The position numbers and the translations under genes are program-made. Below the pieces are notes generated by a model that saw only the letters and a list, made by a program, of their open reading frames with translations, was not told the DNA's origin and searched no databases. From DAOPXV01 sp964551445 (GTDB lineage Bacteria > Muiribacteriota > UBA9980): a DNA stretch of 64,000 bases. Location: contig CAZKCG010000003.1 in assembly GCA_964551445.1 (NCBI GenBank), positions 124,001 through 188,000 on the forward strand. Reading direction: 5' to 3'. Of the stretch, positions 18,397-25,529 are shown piece after piece. The first letter of the stretch is position 1; each line of letters begins with the position of its first letter.

Positions 18397-18447
18397 CGCC
18401 CCTTATCCAGGAGCGCTTGAAAAAAATCTTGTTGAACCGTCTTTCAT
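18391..18447 (-). promoter_or_regulatory. Possible leader peptide overlapping a terminator (attenuator-like) upstream of the FGE lipoprotein
   Basis: On the minus strand an AAAAAGGA ribosome binding site precedes a 14-codon ORF (18447-18403; MKDGSTRFFSSAPG). Its stop codon falls in the loop of a terminator hairpin, CAAGCGCTCC / GGGGCGCTT, followed by TTTTT. The lipoprotein ATG is 120 bp further on. A translating ribosome would break the hairpin, as in attenuators, but a simple tiny gene with its terminator, or chance, cannot be excluded. Confidence 0.35.
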
Positions 18448-18689
18448 AAAAATCATTCCTTTTTCATATTACCTTTGGGCACCTCTTTTAAAGCAATCAT
18501 CGTGCCATTTTATCGAGACATTCTGCCATAAAGCGTTATCTCAATTTGATACCTTTCAATTTGGTTTTCAAACGATAGTTTTGAAGTTTTTTCCTACACT
18601 TTTTCAAACAGACCTGCATAGCAAAACACGACAGATGAACTGACGGATACTTTTTGTAACATATCAAAAATGGCGGTTAAAAAGTTTTT

Positions 18690-18718
18690 TTGACAAGACC
18701 GTTATTTTTTTGTATAAT
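18690..18718 (+). promoter_or_regulatory. Consensus sigma-70 promoter for the M28 peptidase gene
   Basis: TTGACA, exactly 17 bp, TATAAT: a perfect match to the consensus. The predicted leader is about 55 nt and ends in AAGGAG 8 nt before the ATG. Expression should be strong. Confidence 0.92.
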
Positions 18719-18779
18719 TGATGCATATCATAAATATTCACATGTATTTTAATATTATTAATAAATAAAGGAGCAAATC

Positions 18780-20126
18780 ATGCGTCGTTTAACTCTTGTT
18801 CTGGCTATTTTAATTCTGGTGTTAAATTTCGGAGTTCTTGCCGCCGCTGAAATAGGCAACTCAGACAGCAGAGTGGTTCTCAAACACATGCTCGTAGACA
18901 TTACCCGGATCGATACACCCGCGCTTTCTAAGTTTAAAAGCGATGAGAACATGACTTACTGGTGCGAACTCGACAACGACTTCTTCATATCATATAAAAA
19001 CGGAAAAACGCCAAGGATCCCCGATCACGCCGTCGTAAAAACAGGGATATTCACCGACAATAAAATGAGCGAACCGATGCTCGCGATCAAACGCGGCGCG
19101 AATTCACCGATAGATCAGTACAGAGAAGAGCTCAACATAATATACGAGAACGGCCCTTATACGATATTCCAGGCACCGCCCAACGTTTTCAACGAGATCG
19201 CGAAACTTGAAAGCAACCACTTCAAGCTCGAATCTCTCAAACAGAATATCCGCATTGCCGTAAACATAAAACATATCGCCATTCCTGAATTAAAAATGGG
19301 CGAAACGGTAAGCGTAAACCTCGAAAGGCTCACCGGCCGCATCAAAACATTCGAAAGCTTCAAAACAAGATATTCATACTCCGAAGGCTATCTCAAAGCC
19401 GCTAATTTCGCGGTCGAAGAATTCAAAAAACTCGGATTCGAAGCCAAACTCGTCGAATACAGCGATAACGGAAAACTCCAGTACAACGTGGTAGCCCAGA
19501 AAAAATCGGCCGAAAAAGCCGGCGGTTTCTATGTGGTCGGCGGCCACCTCGACTCGATGTCGCCTAACCCTTCGATCGAAGCTCCCGGCGCCGACGATAA
19601 CGCCAGCGGTTCAGCGGGCGCCATGGAAGTCGCCGAGATCATCGCGAAATTCCCGTTCGCCGACAAGGTCAGATTCGTACTCTTCGCGGGCGAAGAACTC
19701 GGACTTCGCGGAAGCAAGGCTTACGTAAACCAGCTCAAAGCGAGCGGCGAAATAAAGAATGTTCTCGGAATGGTTAATTTAGACATGATCGGTTTCGATA
19801 AAAATCCTCCGATATCTTCATTATGGCAGACCAAACAGATATACGACGGATTCGTCGGAAACTTTCTCGCGGTTGCTAAAGCCGGCGGAAAGATCAAGAT
19901 CACGATGTCGTACAGCGTATGGGGAAGCGACCATGTTTCATTTATCAACGCGGGCGCCCCGGCGTTTCTTTTCATCGAGGACGAATACGGCGCGAACCCT
20001 CATTACCATCAGGTTACCGATCACGTCGAAAACCTCAACCCTGAGATGCTGAACGAATTCGTAAGAGTAGTCGCACAGGGCCTCGTAAATATCCTTTCGG
20101 TCCCGCCGGCGCAGGCAAAAAAGTAA
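18780..20126 (+). CDS. Secreted M28-family zinc aminopeptidase
   Basis: A 448-residue protein with a signal peptide (1-23), a propeptide-like N-terminal region and the M28 catalytic domain at about 175-445. The two-zinc site is complete: His256 in GGHLDS, Asp272 in GADDNASG, the catalytic/ligand pair Glu305-Glu306 in AGEELGL, Asp335 in NLDMIG and His410 in HYHQVTD. Enzymes of this type remove N-terminal amino acids from peptides in the periplasm or medium. It has a consensus promoter and its own terminator, so it is a monocistronic, probably highly expressed gene. Together with the papain-fold lipoprotein nearby it suggests extracellular protein use. Confidence 0.93.
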   Translation: MRRLTLVLAILILVLNFGVLAAAEIGNSDSRVVLKHMLVDITRIDTPALSKFKSDENMTYWCELDNDFFISYKNGKTPRIPDHAVVKTGIFTDNKMSEPMLAIKRGANSPIDQYREELNIIYENGPYTIFQAPPNVFNEIAKLESNHFKLESLKQNIRIAVNIKHIAIPELKMGETVSVNLERLTGRIKTFESFKTRYSYSEGYLKAANFAVEEFKKLGFEAKLVEYSDNGKLQYNVVAQKKSAEKAGGFYVVGGHLDSMSPNPSIEAPGADDNASGSAGAMEVAEIIAKFPFADKVRFVLFAGEELGLRGSKAYVNQLKASGEIKNVLGMVNLDMIGFDKNPPISSLWQTKQIYDGFVGNFLAVAKAGGKIKITMSYSVWGSDHVSFINAGAPAFLFIEDEYGANPHYHQVTDHVENLNPEMLNEFVRVVAQGLVNILSVPPAQAKK

Positions 20127-20190
20127 TCCGGAATAACGCGACATATCTTTAAAGATAAAAAGAGTTCAAAAAAAAGAGAAGAATAAAAAG

Positions 20191-20229
20191 AAGGACACTC
20201 ACCGCAAAAACAGTGAGTGTCTTTCTTTT
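20191..20229 (+). terminator. Terminator of the M28 peptidase gene
   Basis: Perfect 9-bp stem GACACTCAC / GTGAGTGTC around a short A-rich loop, followed by TTTCTTTT. Confidence 0.9.
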
Positions 20230-20248
20230 ATGAGTAACATATATTAGT

Positions 20249-20340
20249 GGAGAGTGAATAGTTATGGCAGGCTGATTTTTTGAAAATCGGGCGGAGCCCG
20301 CCACATCAACTATTCTCTATTCTTTGTTCTCTATACTCTA
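20249..20340. repeat. MITE-like intergenic repeat, copy A
   Basis: The reverse complement of this stretch matches 32115-32220 (shared AGAGAACA, AGAATAGTT, GTGGCGGGCT, AAATCAGCC and TGCCATAACTATTCACT blocks). The ends are imperfect inverted repeats (GTGAATAGTT / AACTATTCTC) and the core is a GC-rich hairpin. Confidence 0.75.
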
Positions 20341-20380
20341 AAATTATTGTACGCATAGAATATGAAGCACCCTTAATAAT

Positions 20381-22021
20381 TTACTGGCCGCTTTTCGGAT
20401 AATCCTTGAACTGAACGTATCCTTCGAGCATAAGTTTTTTCAGAAGGTTCTCGATCTTGTTGAACCTGAAGGCGTTCGTGGTCTCTTTATAGCCCAGTTC
20501 AAAGAAACGGTTCTCTTCGATGAAGAAGAAGTATTGAATGCAGGGAGATTTGCCTTCCGGCGCGTCGCGGTTCTTGTCGAGATGAAGGTTGACTATGTCG
20601 ATCTTTGGAAGATGGATGTAATCTTTTCCGGAGGCTTCGGCGATATGCGCCATCTGGGTATTGAGTTCCTTTGAATCGCCCCAGTCCTTCGTTAATATCA
20701 TAGCGCAATCCAGATCGTATTCGATGTCGCCCGAGCCCTTGCAGTGATATAATTCCGGGCGGGCGTCGTCGCGCTGTTCGAGCTCGATCATGCAGCCTTC
20801 CTTGTTGAGCGAGGAGATGACTATTATCGGGCAGTTGAGTTCAATGGATAAGCGTTTGAGCTCCGTCGATATTTCCTCTACCCTGAATTTCTCTGAATTA
20901 TAGGCTTTCCCGAGCGGCATTTTCTGGATGTAGTCGCATACTATTATGACCTCGTCGGTTTTATGGTCCTGCATAGCGTTATACGCAAGGGCCTTGACGC
21001 GGTCGACGGTGTCATCCTTGCTGCCCTCTATTATGTAGAGGTTGTTCATGTACTGTTCCATTTTTATCCAGCCGCGCGCAAATTTGGCGTCGCTGTCGGG
21101 CGCGTTCTTGATGCGCTTTCTCTGGAGCGTGTCGGGGTTTATGCGGCTCTCTTTGGCCAGAAGGCGATAAGTGAGATTTATGGAGGTCTGTTCCCACGTG
21201 AAAAATAAGACGGGGATCTTGTTGTTGGCCGCGACGAGCGTCGCAAGTTCCAGCGTGAAATTGGTTTTGCCGCGCCTCGGGGCGCCCGCTATGCCGTATA
21301 AAAAACCGCGTCTTAAACCGGATATGGCCTCGTTCAGACAGACGAACGGCTTTATCGAATAGCCGAGGCAGTCGCGGTCACCGGAAATCTCTCGCGCGCT
21401 GACGTCTTGGGCTATCTTTATCATCTGTTCTTTTATGAGCGCTATATCTTTCGTGGCCTGTTTGCGCTGTATGTCGCGAGCCTTTTTTGAAAGTTCGCTC
21501 AAAAAATCAAAATACGCCGGTTCTTCGTACTTATAGCAATTTTCGACAAAAGCGTCTATTTCTTCGGACAGTTCCTGCATATAATTTTTGATGCTCAGTT
21601 TTCTCAATATTTTCATATAGGCCATGATATGACCGAGCTGAGGCGTTTTTGAAAGCTGTACCTTGCCGAAGAATTCCTTTACGGACTTATCGAACATATT
21701 CATTTCTTCGAGTTTATTCTGAACGATAATGAAATCTATGACCTTATCCTTGCCCTCGCTGGTAAGCGCGTGAACGGCCTGATAGATCCTTTTAGCCTGG
21801 AGGTTTTTGAGCATTTTTTCGTTAAAACCTTCGGTCATCGCCTTTTTTAAAAGATAGGGATCGCTTATGAAACCGTTGAGCATGGAAACTTCCATGTGCG
21901 ATTCGGATTTCGAAGCTGCCGCGACGGCGGCCGATGGCGTTGCCGCGCTTGAAACATTTGGAGTTGAAGGTTTTTCCGGAGCCGCTGGAGTTCCGAAAGG
22001 ATCGTTTCTTGTTATGCCCAT
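20381..22021 (-). CDS. Divergent DnaB-type replicative helicase
   Basis: A 546-residue protein. An Ala/Pro/Ser-rich tail (1-40) precedes a DnaB-like N-terminal helical domain (about 43-150), a linker helix, and a RecA-fold ATPase domain (about 218-525). Walker A is GAPRRGKT (246-253). The DnaB-style Walker B is VIIVCDYIQ (Asp363), and the C-terminal KNRDAPEG segment corresponds to the arginine-finger loop. The usual SQLNR block reads SSLNKE, so the conserved Gln is Ser. In the family, hexamers unwind DNA ahead of the replisome. Whether this is the main DnaB or a second, specialised copy cannot be told here. It is transcribed alone from the minus strand, with GGGAG 8 nt before the ATG. Confidence 0.8.
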   Translation of the reverse strand: MGITRNDPFGTPAAPEKPSTPNVSSAATPSAAVAAASKSESHMEVSMLNGFISDPYLLKKAMTEGFNEKMLKNLQAKRIYQAVHALTSEGKDKVIDFIIVQNKLEEMNMFDKSVKEFFGKVQLSKTPQLGHIMAYMKILRKLSIKNYMQELSEEIDAFVENCYKYEEPAYFDFLSELSKKARDIQRKQATKDIALIKEQMIKIAQDVSAREISGDRDCLGYSIKPFVCLNEAISGLRRGFLYGIAGAPRRGKTNFTLELATLVAANNKIPVLFFTWEQTSINLTYRLLAKESRINPDTLQRKRIKNAPDSDAKFARGWIKMEQYMNNLYIIEGSKDDTVDRVKALAYNAMQDHKTDEVIIVCDYIQKMPLGKAYNSEKFRVEEISTELKRLSIELNCPIIVISSLNKEGCMIELEQRDDARPELYHCKGSGDIEYDLDCAMILTKDWGDSKELNTQMAHIAEASGKDYIHLPKIDIVNLHLDKNRDAPEGKSPCIQYFFFIEENRFFELGYKETTNAFRFNKIENLLKKLMLEGYVQFKDYPKSGQ

Positions 22022-22091
22022 AATTATAGCTCCCGCCTTTATTTAAGTATTAAAATTTTAACAGAACGCTCGATTTTAGTCAATAAATTAT

Positions 22092-22120
22092 TTGAGAAAG
22101 AGGACAAATTATGGTATAAT
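22092..22120 (+). promoter_or_regulatory. Promoter for the DUF362/polyferredoxin pair
   Basis: TTGAGA, 17 bp, TATAAT, with an extended TGG before the -10. The leader is about 37 nt and ends with GGAGG before the ATG at 22164. Confidence 0.88.
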
Positions 22121-22163
22121 TAATACATAAATTTTAAAGTTTTATTTTAGCGGAGGCAATTTC

Positions 22164-23081
22164 ATGAAAATAAGCAGAAGAGATTTTATAAAAATGGGAA
22201 TAGGCGCAGGTCTTGCCCTTACATGCGGAAGTTTCGCCGATAAACTTTTCGCCGCCGATGAAAAAAGATCCGCGGCCGCCGACATGATCGCCGTCAGAAA
22301 TGGCAGCGCAGCGCAGATGTTCGAAGCCGGAATAAAAGAACTCGGCGGGATGTCCAGATTCGTTAAATCGGGCCAGATCGTGGTAGTAAAACCGAACATT
22401 GGATGGGCCAAAACCCCCGCCGACGGCGCGACCACCCAGCCGGACCTCGTCGCAAAAATTATTGAGCACGCCTATAAAGCAGGAGCTAAAAAAGTTTACG
22501 TATTCGACAACACCTGTAACGAGTGGAGCAAATGCTACAGCCTCAGCGGGATCGAAAAAGCCGCGAAAGACGCGAACGCCTCCGTAAGCCCCGCCAATAA
22601 AAAAGAAAGCTATAAAAAGAAGACCGCCGAAAAAGCTAAATTATTAAAAAACTCCGAAATTCACGAGTTATATCTCGAAGCCGACGTTATAATAAACGTA
22701 CCCGTTTTAAAACATCATGGCGGCGCGCAGATGACATCCGCCCTGAAAAATCTCATGGGCGTTATATGGGACAGAAAATTCTGGCACGGCAACGGCCTCC
22801 ACGAATGCATCTCCGAATTCCCGCTCTACAGAAAACCCGACCTGAACATAATCGACGCTTACAGCGTAATGCTTAAGAACGGCCCGAGAGGATCTTCCCC
22901 ATCGGATTTGGCTCTGAAAAGAATGCAGATCATCGGAACGGACATGGTCGCCGTCGATACCGCCGCAGCTAAGATCATGGAACTCGACCCGCTTAAAATA
23001 GCTTATCTTCCGCTCGCCGAAAAGCTCGGGATCGGAACCATGGCTATCGATAAACTCACGATAAACAAGGTTACTCTATAG
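22164..23081 (+). CDS. Tat-exported DUF362 protein
   Basis: A 305-residue protein with a textbook twin-arginine signal (SRRDFIK at 4-10, then a Gly/Ala-rich hydrophobic stretch). Tat signals usually mean the protein is folded, often around a cofactor, before export. The rest is a DUF362 domain (VVVKPNIGWA, VPVLKHHGGAQMTSALKNLMG). DUF362 proteins commonly sit next to or are fused with ferredoxin domains in anaerobes, but their reaction is not established. The downstream gene, 62 bp on, encodes a membrane polyferredoxin, so the two probably form one redox unit facing the periplasm. A GGAGG site supports the start. Confidence 0.88.
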   Translation: MKISRRDFIKMGIGAGLALTCGSFADKLFAADEKRSAAADMIAVRNGSAAQMFEAGIKELGGMSRFVKSGQIVVVKPNIGWAKTPADGATTQPDLVAKIIEHAYKAGAKKVYVFDNTCNEWSKCYSLSGIEKAAKDANASVSPANKKESYKKKTAEKAKLLKNSEIHELYLEADVIINVPVLKHHGGAQMTSALKNLMGVIWDRKFWHGNGLHECISEFPLYRKPDLNIIDAYSVMLKNGPRGSSPSDLALKRMQIIGTDMVAVDTAAAKIMELDPLKIAYLPLAEKLGIGTMAIDKLTINKVTL

Positions 23082-23143
23082 ATCGTAAATACGGCTTTAA
23101 GTAAGACCATCCGTTGGCTTAAAAGCCTTATTAAAATTTTGAA

Positions 23144-24550
23144 ATGACAAAATATCTAAGAAGAGTCTATCAGCTTTTGTTTTTTTCCTTTACCGCCGCC
23201 ATATTTTCAGGCGCTATTGAAGATCAAAGCATGATAGACTTTTATAATTCCTTTCATATTTTCCCGACGGCCTCGAATATCGCCGCTCAGGGAATTCAAC
23301 CTTTCTGGCCCGTCACGCTGCTGGTTTTAGCGTGCTGCCTTTTTATCGGCAGGTTTTATGGCTCATACCTTTGCCCTATGGGCTTTTTACAGGATCTTGG
23401 ATCGAACCTCGGAAAAAAACTAAAGACATCCGTCGCCGGCGTTAAAAGCCCTAAATTGTTAAGCCTTTTCATAATAGGATTCTGCGCTTTCGCCGTCATT
23501 TCTGAAAATTCGCTCTGGGGCTGGTTCGACCATTTTACGAATTTCGGCAAAATTTACAATAACCTCATCAGGCCTTCCTTCAACGGTCTGCTTCTGCCGT
23601 TCGCATCGACGCTCAATAAGACCAGTTTTCAGATAGACGAACTCAGCTTCGTTTTTAAATTCGATTTTTTCTACGCGCTCGCGCTTTTTCTGGCGCTTTT
23701 TATAGGTTCGATGTTTTGGCCCAGATGGTTCTGCGTACTTCTTTGCCCGTCAGGCGTTATCTTTTCATTTTTATCAAAGATCTCATTTTCAAATACCGCA
23801 AAAAACGAAAATCTGAACGCGTCCAGGCGCAAATTCATTGAAAAAACCGCCATGGCGGCCGCCGGGATCACCGCCGCGGGTTTTTCCGGAAAATTAACCG
23901 CATTTACCGGAGCCGCGGGAACAAAGACCATCCTTCCGCCGGGCGCGGTCTCAGCCGGGGAGTTCTTCTCAAAATGCTCCGCGTGCCATCTGTGCGCCTC
24001 CGCATGCCCCACAAAGGTCATAGTGCCTTCTTATTTTGAGAACGGTTTTATCGGCCTCTCAAAACCAAAAATGGATTTTTCGCGCGGCTACTGTTCTTAC
24101 GAATGCAACATTTGCCAGACCGTATGCCCCGACGGAGCTATTCTTCGCCACGACATCAAAATAAAACAAATGATAAGAATAGGCGAAGTTTCGCTCGACA
24201 CCAGTGAAAAATCTAATTGTATGCCTATAAAAGAAAAAAAAGACTGCGGCGCATGCGCGGAACACTGCCCGACCGGAGCCGTCTACATGAAACAGAAAGA
24301 CGATATATTCATACCGGAGCTTCGCGAAAAATACTGCATAGGCTGCGGCATTTGCGAATTCGTATGCCCCGTGGCCGAAAATAAACCCATATTCGTTAAA
24401 CCGGTAGATTCTCAAAAAATGGTTCCGCTTTTTAAAGACGCGAAGGATAAGGATATCGCGGCTTCAAAAAAAGACGCCTCGAAGACACCGGAGTCCCAAA
24501 AAACGCCAAAAGCCTCTGACGACAATAAAATCGAAGAATTCCCATTTTAG
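23144..24550 (+). CDS. NapH-like membrane polyferredoxin fused to a periplasmic ferredoxin region
   Basis: A 468-residue protein. The first 210 residues hold about four to six membrane helices and the two NapH/MauN-type cytoplasmic motifs YLCPMG (Cys77) and LLCPSG (Cys201). There follows SRRKFIEK (227-234) with a hydrophobic stretch, which looks exactly like an internal Tat signal, and then four cysteine clusters (from 278, 317, 368 and 398) with CxxC patterns for [4Fe-4S] centres. It therefore looks like a fusion of a NapH-type quinol-linked membrane protein with a Tat-exported NapG-type ferredoxin. It should carry electrons between the quinone pool and a periplasmic partner, perhaps the adjacent DUF362 protein. 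The Pro/Lys-rich C-terminus is probably disordered. Confidence 0.85.
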   Translation: MTKYLRRVYQLLFFSFTAAIFSGAIEDQSMIDFYNSFHIFPTASNIAAQGIQPFWPVTLLVLACCLFIGRFYGSYLCPMGFLQDLGSNLGKKLKTSVAGVKSPKLLSLFIIGFCAFAVISENSLWGWFDHFTNFGKIYNNLIRPSFNGLLLPFASTLNKTSFQIDELSFVFKFDFFYALALFLALFIGSMFWPRWFCVLLCPSGVIFSFLSKISFSNTAKNENLNASRRKFIEKTAMAAAGITAAGFSGKLTAFTGAAGTKTILPPGAVSAGEFFSKCSACHLCASACPTKVIVPSYFENGFIGLSKPKMDFSRGYCSYECNICQTVCPDGAILRHDIKIKQMIRIGEVSLDTSEKSNCMPIKEKKDCGACAEHCPTGAVYMKQKDDIFIPELREKYCIGCGICEFVCPVAENKPIFVKPVDSQKMVPLFKDAKDKDIAASKKDASKTPESQKTPKASDDNKIEEFPF

Positions 24551-24585
24551 ATCGAAGATTAAATCGCGTAAATAATAAAAATCTG

Positions 24586-24614
24586 TTTACTTTTTTCGAA
24601 AAAAGATGTAAATT
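24586..24614 (+). promoter_or_regulatory. Probable promoter for the hemerythrin pair, with a palindromic spacer
   Basis: TTTACT, 17 bp, TAAATT, with TG immediately before the -10. The spacer contains the palindrome CTTTTTTCGAAAAAAG, which could be an operator. Confidence 0.45.
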
Positions 24615-24658
24615 ATCTACTTATCTCATATATGCGTGATTTTTGCGGGGAGATTATA

Positions 24659-25075
24659 ATGCCTCTTATCGAGTGGAATGACGTTTTTACGGTCAACATA
24701 GCGCAAATGGACGAAGAGCACAAAAAGTTCATTGAATTGATAAACGAATTCCATAAAGCGCTTTCCGAATCTAAGATACAGGAAAAACTTACAGGCCTTT
24801 TAGACGGTCTTGTAAATTACGCTGAAACCCACTTCGCAAGCGAAGAAAGGCTTCTCGAAAAATATAACTGCGCGGAACTTGAAAAACAGCGTCAGGAACA
24901 CGCCGTTTTTATGGCTACCATGATCGAATTGCGCAAAAAATATTCCATGGGCCACATGGTCAGCGCTATAGACATAATGAATTTTTTAAAATCATGGCTT
25001 ATCGACCACATAATGTACGAAGATAAAAAATACAGCGATTACATTAAACAAACGGCAAATCAGGAGGAAAAATAA
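24659..25075 (+). CDS. Bacteriohemerythrin
   Basis: A 138-residue four-helix-bundle protein that should bind O2 (or sense it) at a diiron site. Ligand positions by family numbering are His21 (DEEHKKF), His58 and Glu62 (ETHFASEE), His81 (QEHAVF), His117 and Asp122 (DHIMYEDK). The position four residues before His81, normally His77, is Gln, so one terminal iron ligand appears to be missing. The start at 24659 follows GGGGAG; the longer frame to 24632 is not supported. The next gene encodes a paralogue and overlaps by one base (TAATG), so the two are translationally coupled. In an anaerobe such proteins are thought to scavenge or deliver oxygen. Confidence 0.9.
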   Translation: MPLIEWNDVFTVNIAQMDEEHKKFIELINEFHKALSESKIQEKLTGLLDGLVNYAETHFASEERLLEKYNCAELEKQRQEHAVFMATMIELRKKYSMGHMVSAIDIMNFLKSWLIDHIMYEDKKYSDYIKQTANQEEK

Positions 25076-25464
25076 TGGCATTGATCGAATGGAATAATAA
25101 CTACTCCGTTAGCGTCGGCGAAATGGATACGCAGCATAAAAAACTCATCGCTCTTATAAATAATCTTCATGAAGCTATGAAAACCGGCAAAGCAAAAGAT
25201 ATAATGGGCGCGATATTAAACGAACTAATCGCATACACCAAAACGCACTTCGCCGAAGAAGAAGCGTATATGCAAAAGATCAACTTCTCTGAACTCGCGA
25301 AACAGAAAGAAGCGCACTCGGCTTTCGTAAAAAAAATATCCGAAGCTCAGAAAGGCTATACCGAAGGCAAGACCATCAGCATCGACCTTCTGAACTTTTT
25401 AAATAAATGGCTCATCGAACACATCGTCAACATGGACAAAAAATACGGCACCGAAGGCAAATAA
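25075..25464 (+). CDS. Bacteriohemerythrin, second copy
   Basis: A 129-residue paralogue of the preceding gene, with His21 (DTQHKKL), His58/Glu62 (KTHFAEEE), His81 (EAHSAF), His117 and Asp121 (EHIVNMDKK). Like its neighbour it has Gln instead of His at position 77, so the substitution predates the duplication or is selected. Translation starts inside the previous stop codon (TAATG) with AGGAGG 5-6 nt upstream. It probably forms a diiron protein for oxygen binding, with the caveat about the missing ligand. Confidence 0.9.
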   Translation: MALIEWNNNYSVSVGEMDTQHKKLIALINNLHEAMKTGKAKDIMGAILNELIAYTKTHFAEEEAYMQKINFSELAKQKEAHSAFVKKISEAQKGYTEGKTISIDLLNFLNKWLIEHIVNMDKKYGTEGK

Positions 25465-25486
25465 GCCTGGTTTTAAATTGATATTA

Positions 25487-25526
25487 AAAACCCGCCCTCT
25501 TTTCATATGAAGGGCGGGTTTGTTTT
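25487..25526. terminator. Bidirectional terminator between convergent genes
   Basis: Perfect stem AACCCGCCCT / AGGGCGGGTT with an A-run on the left and TTTGTTTTTT on the right. It serves both the hemerythrin pair and the beta-barrel gene. Confidence 0.92.
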
Positions 25527-25529
25527 TTA

